A stretch of 42,039 nucleotides of DNA from Dysosmobacter sp. (GCA_026169195.1 JAPFEH010000056.1:1-42039), one strand, 5' to 3'; counted from the stretch's first letter, positions 8,586-16,524 are shown. The notes: a model not told the origin generated them from the sequence alone. Program-made: numbers and translations.

Positions 8586-9914
8586 TCATTGCATCGTCAG
8601 AGTTTCCCGAACCGTACTGTCAAAATACGCCACCGGATCCTGCGGCTGTTCGTCCTGACGGACTTCAAAATGCAGATGCGGACCAGTGGACATTCCGGTG
8701 GAACCGACGGCTCCCAGCATTTCTCCGGCCTTCACAGCATCTCCTTTTTCTGCGGTCAAATTCCTGCACTGACCATACAAGGTTGACAATCCGTTCCCAT
8801 GATCCAGCAGCAGATAATTTCCCCTGACCGTATCAAACCCTGTTTCGATGACAGTGCCATCGGCTGCGGCCAGAATCACTTCTCCCTCCGGAGCCGGAAT
8901 GTCGATGCCGGTATGGAACGTCTCCCCCTGTCCGCCGGGGTTGGCGCGGGCGCCGTAAGGATTGCTGAGGCTGACGGTGCGGCTTCCCTGCACAGGCCAC
9001 GCAAACCACCGGCTCTGCTCCTGATCCGCGGCGTAGATGCCATAGAGGTAAGGCTCCTCTCCGCCTGCCAGCTGCGGCAGCATCCGGCAACTCCCATCTG
9101 CTTCCCGTGTCACTTTCAGCCTGCCGGTGGAAAGCCGGTAATCCTTGGTTTGGGTGGTCCCGTCCTTCATCGTCACGGAGACGGTCAGCACCGCGCCGTC
9201 AAAGAAATCCACATTGGCGTGGACGTAGTCCGGCCCATCCAGTCCGTCTTCTGTCACCAGTTCCTCAGGAGGGATCCAGAATCCGTACTGCGCCTCCGGA
9301 TCATAGTCCTCTGTCACGGAATCTCCCAGAGGCTCCAGCTCCGGCAGATACCACATCCCCGTTTCATCCCGACTGATCGACACCGGAGGCAGGACATGCT
9401 CCTCCATTTTCCGGTAAAAATCAAGCCGTTCCTCCTCCGTTAAACCGGTATGCAGCCGGTTTCGGTACAATCCGCCCTTGTTGATGGACAGCGATACCGT
9501 TTGGATATCCTCTCCGTTCACTTGAAAAAGGCTGCCGGTAAATCCGCCCCACTCCGGATCCATCAGTCCCGCTCCCGAAAGAATTGCCAGCCCGCCGTTG
9601 GCGTTGGGCAGGAAGGTCTCTCCGGTATCCGCCGCATAAGCCGTCAATCCAAAGGCATACGTAAATCCGGACAGCACCCCTGCACTCTGCTCTCCATCCG
9701 ACGGCTCCTGTTTCGGACGGAATGTTACGGTCCCCAGCACCAATGCCAGTGCGCAGGCAGCACACACCGCCCCCCGCAGGGCCATTTTCCAATGCCGCCC
9801 TGCCCGCCGTCCGGTGTCGGTACGCTGTTGTTTCCATGCAGCGCGCAGCACCCGGGCCTCCAATTCCTTCGGAACCTGAATGTTCTCCATCAGTTCATGA
9901 TACTCATGGTTCAT
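8586..9914 (-). CDS. membrane protein with N-terminal anti-sigma-like region and C-terminal M23 peptidase
   Basis: 442-residue protein in three parts. An N-terminal cytoplasmic helical stretch resembles anti-sigma factors. One membrane segment (about residues 43-63, MALRGAVCAACALALVLG) follows. The large extracytoplasmic part ends in a LytM/M23 domain with HTGIDIPA (metal ligands) and HLHFEV. M23 domains cut peptidoglycan cross-links or act as scaffolds. The start overlaps the upstream ECF sigma gene, so the pair is translationally coupled, as sigma/anti-sigma pairs usually are. The ATG at 9914 sits 8 nt from the AGGGGG site; 9920 is the alternative. A sensor of wall state that holds the sigma factor is inferred. 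Confidence 0.85.
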   Translation of the reverse strand: MNHEYHELMENIQVPKELEARVLRAAWKQQRTDTGRRAGRHWKMALRGAVCAACALALVLGTVTFRPKQEPSDGEQSAGVLSGFTYAFGLTAYAADTGETFLPNANGGLAILSGAGLMDPEWGGFTGSLFQVNGEDIQTVSLSINKGGLYRNRLHTGLTEEERLDFYRKMEEHVLPPVSISRDETGMWYLPELEPLGDSVTEDYDPEAQYGFWIPPEELVTEDGLDGPDYVHANVDFFDGAVLTVSVTMKDGTTQTKDYRLSTGRLKVTREADGSCRMLPQLAGGEEPYLYGIYAADQEQSRWFAWPVQGSRTVSLSNPYGARANPGGQGETFHTGIDIPAPEGEVILAAADGTVIETGFDTVRGNYLLLDHGNGLSTLYGQCRNLTAEKGDAVKAGEMLGAVGSTGMSTGPHLHFEVRQDEQPQDPVAYFDSTVRETLTMQ

Positions 9915-10386
9915 CTTCATTACCCCCTAACAGGTCTTTCAGTTTGATCCGCGCCCGGCGAAGCCGGGTCCGGATCGTAGCAGACGGCACCTCCAGCAGT
10001 CCGGCGATCTCATCGGTGGAATACCCTTCGGCATAGTGCAGATGTACAGCCGTCCGCAGCTTTTCCGGAAGCCGGGCTACTGCGTCCCACAGTTCCGCCG
10101 CCCGGTCATCTGCCGGACCGCTCCACTCCGGAATATCCTCCAGCGACAGCACCGGCCTCCGCAGGCGGAAGCGGTGCAGATCCGCACAGCGGTTCAAGGC
10201 TGTCCGGAGCAGCCACGCATGAATATGGCTGCTGTCCCATGTTTCCGTTTCCTGCTGAAACAGCCGTAAAAATACATCTTGATAAACATCTTCCGCATCC
10301 GCATCATTCTGCATCCTGCACAGGGCCAGCCGGTAGACCGCACCGCCGTGCTCTGCCATGGCATCGCAAAGGGCCTGCTCTGTCAT
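9904..10386 (-). CDS. ECF-type RNA polymerase sigma factor
   Basis: 160-residue sigma-70 family extracytoplasmic-function factor. Region 2 (residues about 10-75, with ADAEDVYQDVFLRLFQ) and region 4 (LPEKLRTAVHLHYAEGYSTDEIAGLL and TIRTRLRRARIKLK) are clear. The open frame extends to 10572, but that part is made of intergenic palindromes; the ATG at 10386 follows GGGGACATTGC. The stop lies inside the first codons of the anti-sigma/M23 gene. ECF operons are usually autoregulated; I could not identify the promoter with confidence. Confidence 0.93.
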   Translation of the reverse strand: MTEQALCDAMAEHGGAVYRLALCRMQNDADAEDVYQDVFLRLFQQETETWDSSHIHAWLLRTALNRCADLHRFRLRRPVLSLEDIPEWSGPADDRAAELWDAVARLPEKLRTAVHLHYAEGYSTDEIAGLLEVPSATIRTRLRRARIKLKDLLGGNEDEP

Positions 10387-10467
10387 GCAATGTCCCCTTT
10401 CCTTGGTTTCAAAAGCGCTTTCTATGAATAACACGCCTGCACAGCAGGAAATGTTTCCTTGATGAAA

Positions 10468-10728
10468 AAATCCCATCGGAATTTCCGATGGGATTTGAGA
10501 CTGTCGAAAAAGTGGCTGCGGCCACTTTTTCGAAAAGGCTACACCCTGCTGCGCGCATAATTTGTCTGCCATAGGCAGACAAATTCCACACTTGCAGGGC
10601 GAGAAGTATTTTCTGCCACGTACACGCCGCGGCAGAAAATGATTTCACTTGATTCGCCGCCTGCGGGCGGCGAACTCTGCGAGGCTTTTTCGATACGCTG
10701 AATCCTATCGGAATTTCCGATGGGATTT
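10468..10728. repeat. cluster of six palindromes (possible mobile repeat element)
   Basis: Six inverted repeats in 260 bp: (1) 10468-10496, perfect 14-bp arms; (2) 10504-10533, perfect 13-bp arms around CGAAAAAGTGG; (3) 10559-10585, perfect 12-bp arms AATTTGTCTGCC; (4) 10608-10640, 10-bp arms ATTTTCTGCC; (5) 10653-10674, 9-bp arms TTCGCCGCC; (6) 10701-10727, the same palindrome as (1) with one wobble. Units 1 and 6 bracket the block. No reading frame of note is present. The rest of the gap to 10871 holds weaker hairpins, for example GCTGCGG/CCGCAGC near 10783-10806. Confidence 0.8.
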
Positions 10729-10871
10729 CAATTCAATCCAGCAAAACGCATTTGCTTCGTTTTTCCGGTCAGGTCGATCTTCGCTGCGGGTTTCAGCGCC
10801 GCAGCGCTTCTGCCGCTCCGTTTCCTTCCAGCCGCAAGCTCTGCGGGGAGAAGCTGGCGGGCAAGGCGGTT

Positions 10872-11084
10872 TCATGTTTCGCGGATGCCATAGATCTCGA
10901 ACCGGCCGATCAGATTCTGCACCGTCAGCTTCTGCGCCAGAAGCTGCTGATAGGTAGCGCCCTTCTGCTTTCCGGCAGTCCGCAGCCTGTCCAGCTCCGC
11001 GCGCACCCGGTCCCGTTCCAGCAGCAGATCGCCATACATCCGGTCATAGGCAGCCAGACGCTCCTGTTCTGTCATATCACACAT
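10872..11084 (-). CDS. small hypothetical protein downstream of ychF
   Basis: 70-residue charged, helical protein with no recognised family; heptad-like leucines (RVRAELDRLRTAG, YQQLLAQKL) suggest a short coiled coil. The start ATG at 11084 overlaps the ychF stop (alternative ATG at 11075), so it should be translated by coupling. Coding is supported by the clean frame and position, but there is no independent ribosome site. Confidence 0.6.
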   Translation of the reverse strand: MCDMTEQERLAAYDRMYGDLLLERDRVRAELDRLRTAGKQKGATYQQLLAQKLTVQNLIGRFEIYGIRET

Positions 11085-12186
11085 TGAACCGGAAATAGAT
11101 CATGTCTCCGTCTTGAACCACATACTCTTTGCCCTCGCTGCGAAGCTGGCCCTTTTCTTTCGCGGCATTGACGCTCCCATACTTCATCATGTCATCGTAG
11201 GCGATGACCTCTGCCCTGATAAAGCCCCGCTCAATGTCGGAGTGGATCTTTCCGGCAGCCTGCGGCGCCTTGGTTCCCTTGCGGATGGTCCATGCGCGGC
11301 ACTCATCCTTACCGTAAGTCAGGAAGGAAATCAAACCCAGCAGAGAATAGGAACATTTGATCAGACGGTCCAGACCGGACTCCTCAACGCCCAATTCCTC
11401 CAGAAACAGCTGGCGGTCCTCTCCGTCCAGCTCGGCAATGTCCTGCTCCATTTTGGCACAGATCGGCAGAACCTGTGCGCCTTCTTTTTCCGCCAGTTCC
11501 TTCACCTGCTGATAATACCGGTTATTCTCCAGATCGGTAAAGCCATCCTCATCGGTGTTGGCCGCATAAATGATGGGCTTGAGACTCAGCAGATCGGAGG
11601 TGGCGATCAAAGCCTGATCGTCCTCACTGCATGTGTAAGTCCGCGCAGATTTTCCCGCGTTCAGGTGCTCCGCCAGACCTTTGAATACCTCCACCTCATG
11701 CAGGAACTTCTTGTCCCCCTTGGCAGCCTTCTGCGCCTTTTCGATCCGGCGGTTCACCATTTCCAGATCTGCCATAATGAGTTCCAGATCAATGGTCTCA
11801 ATGTCCCCCAGCGGGTCCACAGGCACATTGGTTCCGGCATCTGCCACCACGTGCATGATATTCTCATCGTCAAAGCAGCGGACTACATGGACGATCGCGT
11901 CCGTCTCCCGAATGTTGGAGAGGAACTTATTGCCAAGACCCGCACCCTGACTGGCGCCCTTTACCAGACCGGCAATATCTACGAATTCAATGACAGCCGG
12001 CGTCTTTTTATCCGGCTCGTAAATCTCTGCCAGCCGGTCCAGACGCTCATCCGGCACAGCCACCATGCCCACATTGGGGGCGATGGTGCAGAAGGGGTAA
12101 TTGGCGCTCTCCGCACCGGCATTGGTGATAGCGTTGAACAGAGTTGATTTTCCAACATTTGGAAGTCCGACGATGCCAAGTTTCAT
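11077..12186 (-). CDS. ychF: redox-regulated ATPase / Obg-family YchF
   Basis: 369-residue P-loop protein of the Obg/YchF group, which binds ATP and associates with ribosomes and stress responses. GLPNVGKSTLF (G1) is at residues 7-17, DIAGLVKGAS is G3, and the G4 site reads NTDE, the YchF variant in place of NKxD that gives ATP preference. A C-terminal TGS-type domain ends with EYVVQDGDMIYFRFNV. The longer frame to 12246 is not used because MKLGIVGLPNVG is the family start. A promoter lies about 260 nt upstream, leaving a long leader. Confidence 0.96.
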   Translation of the reverse strand: MKLGIVGLPNVGKSTLFNAITNAGAESANYPFCTIAPNVGMVAVPDERLDRLAEIYEPDKKTPAVIEFVDIAGLVKGASQGAGLGNKFLSNIRETDAIVHVVRCFDDENIMHVVADAGTNVPVDPLGDIETIDLELIMADLEMVNRRIEKAQKAAKGDKKFLHEVEVFKGLAEHLNAGKSARTYTCSEDDQALIATSDLLSLKPIIYAANTDEDGFTDLENNRYYQQVKELAEKEGAQVLPICAKMEQDIAELDGEDRQLFLEELGVEESGLDRLIKCSYSLLGLISFLTYGKDECRAWTIRKGTKAPQAAGKIHSDIERGFIRAEVIAYDDMMKYGSVNAAKEKGQLRSEGKEYVVQDGDMIYFRFNV

Positions 12187-12450
12187 AGTTTCCGATATCT
12201 CCTTTATTTTCAATGGTTTCAGATATTTCTTAAAGGCAGTTTCCATTATTTCAGGCCGATCGGCCCTGTTTTCAATCTGCCGATATCCATGCGTACATGC
12301 AGAAGCGGCCGCTCCCCGCTTCGTCGCAGGGATTCAGGCAATGCCCGGATGTTTGAAGACCTGATCCGCATCCCTTCTCTGCCAAATAGCCTCACCCACA
12401 GATTTCCCCGTGCAATTCTTTCTCACAGGCAGAAAAGAGCATATTGTTAC
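12187..12450 (-). promoter_or_regulatory. long untranslated leader of ychF, structure unassigned
   Basis: Stretch between the predicted ychF promoter and its start codon. It has hairpins such as GAAGCGG/CCGCTTC and GGCCGATCGGCC and the string GGTGAGGCT, but no riboswitch class I can assign. The flank from 12463 to 12618 holds nothing recognisable apart from the promoter -35. Confidence 0.4.
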
Positions 12451-12456
12451 AGGATA

Positions 12457-12485
12457 ATTATACCACAGCATATTCCTGTTCTCAA
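12457..12485 (-). promoter_or_regulatory. sigma-A promoter of ychF
   Basis: Minus strand: TTGAGA at 12485-12480, 17-nt spacer, TATAAT at 12462-12457. Confidence 0.75.
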
Positions 12486-12618
12486 GTTCAAGATAAAAAC
12501 TGTGCGGTACTTTCTGATATGCCTCTCAAGCTAGGTCCACCGATCGATCAACATTGCAATCATAGAAAACCGGACAACAGGCACAACAAAAACGCGATTT
12601 CCCTTTTTCAAGTAAAGC

Positions 12619-12655
12619 GAAAAAACACCTGATTTCATGCGAAATCAGGTGTTTT
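12619..12655 (-). terminator. terminator of the tRNA-Leu/tRNA-fMet transcript
   Basis: Minus strand arms ACACCTGATTTC / GAAATCAGGTGT with a GCAT loop, followed by a T-run; directly after the tRNA-fMet CCA end. Confidence 0.9.
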
Positions 12656-12656
12656 A

Positions 12657-12732
<76 letters not shown>

Positions 12733-12744
12733 ATATTAGGTTTG

Positions 12745-12830
12745 TGGTGCCGGTGACCGGACTCGAACCGGTACAGTATTGCTACCGGGAGATTTTAAGT
12801 CTCCTGTGTCTACCATTCCACCACACCGGC
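12745..12830 (-). tRNA. tRNA-Leu (TAA)
   Basis: 86-nt class II tRNA with acceptor GCCGGTG/CACCGGC, encoded CCA, anticodon TAA in loop CTTAAAA, and a long variable arm. First gene of the two-tRNA transcript. Confidence 0.95.
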
Positions 12831-12847
12831 AGCTGTCGGCAATGGTT

Positions 12848-12877
12848 AGATTACCACATTTCTATCCACATTGTCAA
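12848..12877 (-). promoter_or_regulatory. promoter of the tRNA operon
   Basis: Minus strand: TTGACA at 12877-12872, 18-nt spacer, TAATCT at 12853-12848, 17 nt ahead of tRNA-Leu. Confidence 0.8.
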
Positions 12878-12921
12878 CCCCTTACTCTAAAAAAATAAAA
12901 TTTTCTTTTTATGGCAGGACC

Positions 12922-12965
12922 GTTGCACGGTTTCGTGCAACTTTTCACCGAAGCGGGCATATACT
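12922..12965 (+). promoter_or_regulatory. operator-like palindrome and -10 of the 25-codon gene
   Basis: Perfect inverted repeat GTTGCACG-GTTT-CGTGCAAC at 12922-12941, followed by TATACT at 12960-12965. The palindrome covers the expected -35 position (no good TTGACA), typical of a repressor or activator site. Confidence 0.55.
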
Positions 12966-12996
12966 GAGTGAACTGCTATGCAAAGGAGGAACCCCA

Positions 12997-13074
12997 GTGA
13001 GATCCCAGATGACCCAAATCGGTGATGTGGACGACCTGATCTACCAAGATGACTGGATGATCAGCGACCGCTGA
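12997..13074 (+). CDS. 25-residue acidic peptide, unknown function
   Basis: Short gene with a textbook AAGGAGG 7 nt before a GTG start and its own terminator 6 nt after the stop. The peptide is strongly acidic (core GDVDDLIYQDDW, seven Asp in 25 residues) and has no signal or membrane segment. I recognise no family. A stand-alone promoter, operator, ribosome site and terminator make it a likely real small protein or regulatory peptide. In-frame codons extend upstream to 12871 but lack a ribosome site. Confidence 0.6.
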   Translation: MRSQMTQIGDVDDLIYQDDWMISDR

Positions 13075-13080
13075 AATGAC

Positions 13081-13106
13081 AGGACGCCGCTTTCGCGGCG
13101 TCCTTT
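13081..13106 (+). terminator. terminator of the 25-codon gene
   Basis: Arms GGACGCCGC / GCGGCGTCC with loop TTTC, followed by TTTTGCGTTTTT. Convergent mnmA may share it. Confidence 0.85.
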
Positions 13107-13114
13107 TGCGTTTT

Positions 13115-14191
13115 TCAGCAAATGGTACCGCCGCCCACCACGCGCTCGCCGTCATACAGCACCACCGACTGTCCCGGTGTGATCGCACGCTGCGGCTCCG
13201 CAAATACCACCCGAATCCGGTCTCCCGGCAGCGGTTCCGCCACAGCGGCAGTCTCCTTTTGCGTATGGCGGGTCTTGACAGTGACCGCCATGGGCGCCGT
13301 CAACTCAGGGACGGAGATCCAGTTCATTCGCTCTGCCGTCAGTTCCCGCTCCCACAAAGCGCTGTCCGGCCCCAGCCGGACGACATTGGACACAGGATCC
13401 TTTTCCAGCACATAGAGGGGCTGCTCTGTGGAGATCCCCAATCCCTTGTGCTGCCCGCGGGTATATCGGATGATCCCCTTATGCTCTCCCAGCACCCGTC
13501 CTTCCTGATCCAGAAACTGCCCCGGTACAGAAGGCGCTCCGACCGTCCGCTCAATGAAGGCGGCATAGCTCCCCTTGGGCACAAAGCAGATATCCTGACT
13601 ATCCCGCTTCCGGGCCGTCAGCAGCCCGTGGACTTGCGCCGTCTCGCGGACCTCCGTTTTTTCCATCCCGCCCAGCGGGAAAAGCGTATGAGCCAGTTCC
13701 TCCTGTGTCAATGTGTACAGAAAATAGCTCTGATCTTTGCTGCGGTCCCGCCCCCGCAGCAGCAGATACCGTCCTGTGGTTTCGTCCTGCTCGATGCGGG
13801 CATAGTGGCCGGTTGCCAGAAAGTCTCCGCCCAGATCCCGGACACGGCGCAGCAGCGCGCCGAATTTCACAGTCCGGTTGCACTCTGCACAGGGATTGGG
13901 TGTGCGCCCCCGCTGGTATTCCTCAACGAAATTGCGGATCACCGTCTCCCGAAACACCTGCGAAAAATCCCATGTATAGAAGGGAAACCCCAGACTGCGG
14001 GCCACCAGCGCCGCATCCTCCGCATCAGACTGCGAACAGCAGGCTCCATCGGAGGGAATGCCCGGTTCCTCTTGATGGAGCATCCGCAGATGGACGCCGG
14101 AAAGCCGGAAACCAGCCTCCTGCAGCAGCGCGGCAGCCACGGAGCTGTCAACGCCGCCGCTCATGGCAACAAATACATGTGGTTGAGACAT
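13115..14191 (-). CDS. mnmA: tRNA 2-thiouridine(34) synthase
   Basis: Thiolates U34 of tRNA-Lys, -Glu and -Gln. The 358-residue enzyme has the PP-loop SGGVDSS at the N-terminus (ATP), the catalytic cysteine in NPCAECN, and the second conserved cysteine in SQDICF. Length is typical. Start at 14191 is preceded by AAGGAGGACC; the frame upstream to 14224 is not needed. A TACAAT -10-like element lies near 14224-14229. Ends convergently with the 25-codon gene. Confidence 0.96.
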   Translation of the reverse strand: MSQPHVFVAMSGGVDSSVAAALLQEAGFRLSGVHLRMLHQEEPGIPSDGACCSQSDAEDAALVARSLGFPFYTWDFSQVFRETVIRNFVEEYQRGRTPNPCAECNRTVKFGALLRRVRDLGGDFLATGHYARIEQDETTGRYLLLRGRDRSKDQSYFLYTLTQEELAHTLFPLGGMEKTEVRETAQVHGLLTARKRDSQDICFVPKGSYAAFIERTVGAPSVPGQFLDQEGRVLGEHKGIIRYTRGQHKGLGISTEQPLYVLEKDPVSNVVRLGPDSALWERELTAERMNWISVPELTAPMAVTVKTRHTQKETAAVAEPLPGDRIRVVFAEPQRAITPGQSVVLYDGERVVGGGTIC

Positions 14192-14259
14192 GAAAGGTCC
14201 TCCTTGCATCGGAATGGATGTCATTGTACCGCATTTTTTTTAAAAAGAAAACAAAAAAA

Positions 14260-14285
14260 TTCAGCCGCAGGGCTCTGCGGCTGAA
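14260..14285 (-). terminator. terminator of the histidine-kinase-like gene
   Basis: Minus strand arms TTCAGCCGCAG / CTGCGGCTGAA followed by seven T, between the kinase-like stop and mnmA. Confidence 0.85.
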
Positions 14286-14327
14286 ACGGTTGGGGTCTGC
14301 GAAGCAGGGTCGCCCGGCAGGAACATC

Positions 14328-15137
14328 TCAGTCCTGATCCCGCAAGGAAAAGGCCTGCGCAGGAAGGGCATCTGCCAATCCCAGCAGCGTCCGGTTGAAG
14401 CCGCCGCTGTAATCAAAGCGAAGATCCGCCACTTCTGTGCCCAACTGCCGGTCCGGCAGAGAGAGGGTAAAGCGGCTCCCCCGCCCTTCTTTCGACTCCA
14501 CCATCAGCGTGCCGTTCTGGGCTGCCGCAAGACTGCGGCACAGCGGCAGTCCCATCCCGAGTCCGTAAGGCGGCGGATCCATCAGCTCCGGATGCAGATA
14601 CCGATCAAACAGCGTTTCGATCCGCTCTCTTGTAATGCCGCAGCCCGTATCCTCCACCGAAAGCAGCAGCCGCCCCGTAGCTTTCCGCAGCTCCACCGTA
14701 ACCGTTCCGCCGGCAGGTGTAAACTTAAAGGCATTGGACAGCAGGTGATTCATGATTTGCTCCAGTGCTTCCGGTGCTACCGCGCAGACCTGACGGTCCA
14801 GTCCGCAAACAAAGCGTGTCTTCAATCCCAGCATAGGCGCCAACGAAGCTGACCGCGCGTACAGCTCTCCAACCAAATCCACAACATCCGTGTCCCGCAG
14901 GGACAGCTCCGGTTCATTCATCAGAGAGGACATCGCAGATAGATTGTTTGCCAGCCTCAGCAGCCGGTAATAACTCTGGTCCAGCAAGGCGGCGCGGGCG
15001 TCCAAATCCGGGTCCTGCTCCCGCGCCTCTGCAGGAATCAACTGGGTGGATGCCAGATGAAAATTGCTCAGAGCACTTCTGAGCTGCGCAGAAACACTGG
15101 CAAGCAGGGGGATCAGTTCCGTAGGTGCCGCATTCAT
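14328..15137 (-). CDS. soluble histidine-kinase-like ATPase lacking the phospho-acceptor histidine
   Basis: 269-residue protein. The C-terminal half is a HATPase domain with N-box NHLLSNAFKF (N135), G1 VEDTGCGI and G2 GLGMGLPLC. The N-terminal half aligns with a HisKA dimerisation helix, but the H-box SVSAQLRSAL (residues 14-23) has Ala17 and Gln18 where kinases have His-Glu. No membrane segment or sensor domain is visible and no response regulator is adjacent. It may be a pseudokinase scaffold or act in trans. AAAGGAG precedes the ATG. It is divergent from gap, with its own terminator. Confidence 0.8.
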   Translation of the reverse strand: MNAAPTELIPLLASVSAQLRSALSNFHLASTQLIPAEAREQDPDLDARAALLDQSYYRLLRLANNLSAMSSLMNEPELSLRDTDVVDLVGELYARSASLAPMLGLKTRFVCGLDRQVCAVAPEALEQIMNHLLSNAFKFTPAGGTVTVELRKATGRLLLSVEDTGCGITRERIETLFDRYLHPELMDPPPYGLGMGLPLCRSLAAAQNGTLMVESKEGRGSRFTLSLPDRQLGTEVADLRFDYSGGFNRTLLGLADALPAQAFSLRDQD

Positions 15138-15353
15138 GAAAAACTCCTTTCCGGCGCCGGAGGCGCTGTCATTAGGATTTGCAGGAAAGAGTGGCTTCAA
15201 ACAAGGAAAACCCTCCCAGTAGTACTATGGTTAGGATAGCAAAAAGCCATGAAAAAAACAAGAATTTCCGAGAATTTTGTTGTGAAGCGTCCGGAAGGGT
15301 GCAGGCGCTGTGCAAATTCCCCAGAAAAGCAGAAAGTTTATCGCGCAATTTTA

Positions 15354-15394
15354 CGTAAATGAAATTGAAATTTACGAAACAGATGTAGTATAAT
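15354..15394 (+). promoter_or_regulatory. gap promoter with overlapping inverted repeat
   Basis: TTGAAA at 15365-15370, 18-nt spacer, TATAAT at 15389-15394. Inverted repeat CGTAAAT (15354-15360) / ATTTACG (15370-15376) overlaps the -35 and is a candidate repressor operator. Confidence 0.65.
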
Positions 15395-15453
15395 AAAGTA
15401 AATTCCAAGCCGCAGGCCGGCAAAAATATAAAAAGAGGAAGGATCACTGGAAC

Positions 15454-16476
15454 ATGGCTATCAAAGTTGGCATCAACGGCTTTGGCCGTATCGGGCGCGT
15501 AGCACTGAGGATCATGATTGAGCGGGGCTGCAGCAGCTATCAAATCTGCGGCATCAATCTGCGGAATGCAGATTTGGACTACATGGTCTATCAGGTAAAA
15601 TACGACTCTGTGTTCCGTACGTTCCAAGGCACCGTGGAGCACGACGACCGGCACCTTATCATCAACGGCAAAAAGATCCGCGTATACAGCGAAACCGATG
15701 CCGCCCAGATCCCGTGGGATGACTGCGGTGCGGAATACATCATTGAGTCCACCGGCGCTTTCAACACCACAGAAAAAGCCTCTGCCCATCTGGTCCACGG
15801 CGCCAGAAAGGTGATCCTGTCCGCCCCCTCCAAGGATGAGTGTACTCCCACCTTTGTCATGGGTGTGAACCACAAGCAGTACACCCCTGATATGAACGTG
15901 GTGTCCAACGCCTCCTGTACCACCAACTGTCTGGCTCCCATGACCAAGGTCATCCACGATACCTTCGGCATCCAGCAAGCCCTCATGAGCACCATCCACG
16001 CTGCCACTGCCAAGCAGAAGGCAGTGGATGCCCGCGCCGGCCGGGACTGGCGCACAGGACGCAGCGTGCTGGGCAATATCATCCCGTCCACCACCGGCGC
16101 CGCCAAGGCAGTCGGGCAGGTCATCCCCGAACTGAAGGGAAAAATGACCGGCATGAGCTTCCGGGTGCCCACCAACGACGTATCCGTTGTGGACTTGACA
16201 GCGCGGCTCATTCAGCCCGCCAGCTACCATGACGTGTGCGTGGCCATGGAGAACGCGTCCCGCAACAGCATGAAAGGCATCATCACCTGCACCACAGATC
16301 AGGTGGTTTCCTCTGACCTGACAGGCTTTTCTGAAACCTGTATTTTTGATGAGACCGCCGGTATCATGCTGGACAATAACTTTGTCAAGCTGATTGCCTG
16401 GTATGATAACGAATGGGGCTACACCAACAAGCTGCTGGACCTGATGGCCTATATGTACGCTGTTGACAATCAGTGA
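15454..16476 (+). CDS. gap: type I glyceraldehyde-3-phosphate dehydrogenase
   Basis: Oxidises glyceraldehyde-3-phosphate to 1,3-bisphosphoglycerate (or runs the reverse) in glycolysis. The 340-residue protein has NGFGRIGR for dinucleotide binding, catalytic C155 in SNASCTTNC, H182 in STIHAAT, and the C-terminal WYDNEWGY. The loop after the second beta strand reads INLRNA, so the Asp that fixes the NAD ribose in classical NAD enzymes is replaced by Leu36, followed by Arg37. NADP or dual use is possible. Single-gene transcript with own promoter and terminator; AAGAGGAAGG precedes the start. Confidence 0.95.
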   Translation: MAIKVGINGFGRIGRVALRIMIERGCSSYQICGINLRNADLDYMVYQVKYDSVFRTFQGTVEHDDRHLIINGKKIRVYSETDAAQIPWDDCGAEYIIESTGAFNTTEKASAHLVHGARKVILSAPSKDECTPTFVMGVNHKQYTPDMNVVSNASCTTNCLAPMTKVIHDTFGIQQALMSTIHAATAKQKAVDARAGRDWRTGRSVLGNIIPSTTGAAKAVGQVIPELKGKMTGMSFRVPTNDVSVVDLTARLIQPASYHDVCVAMENASRNSMKGIITCTTDQVVSSDLTGFSETCIFDETAGIMLDNNFVKLIAWYDNEWGYTNKLLDLMAYMYAVDNQ

Positions 16477-16488
16477 TCCGATTTCAAA

Positions 16489-16524
16489 CGCCCGGTCTTC
16501 TTTAAGCCCGGGCGTCACTTTTTT
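16489..16524 (+). terminator. terminator of gap
   Basis: Arms CGCCCGG (16489-16495) / CCGGGCG (16508-16514), followed by a T-run at 16519-16524. Confidence 0.85.

Noticed and set aside
12187..12450. M-box (Mg) riboswitch in the ychF leader
   Set aside because: GGTGAGGCT is present but the rest of the M-box core is absent, and ychF is not a magnesium transporter.
15172..16518. 448-codon minus-strand frame opposite gap
   Set aside because: Antisense of gap, whose catalytic motifs and promoter are certain.
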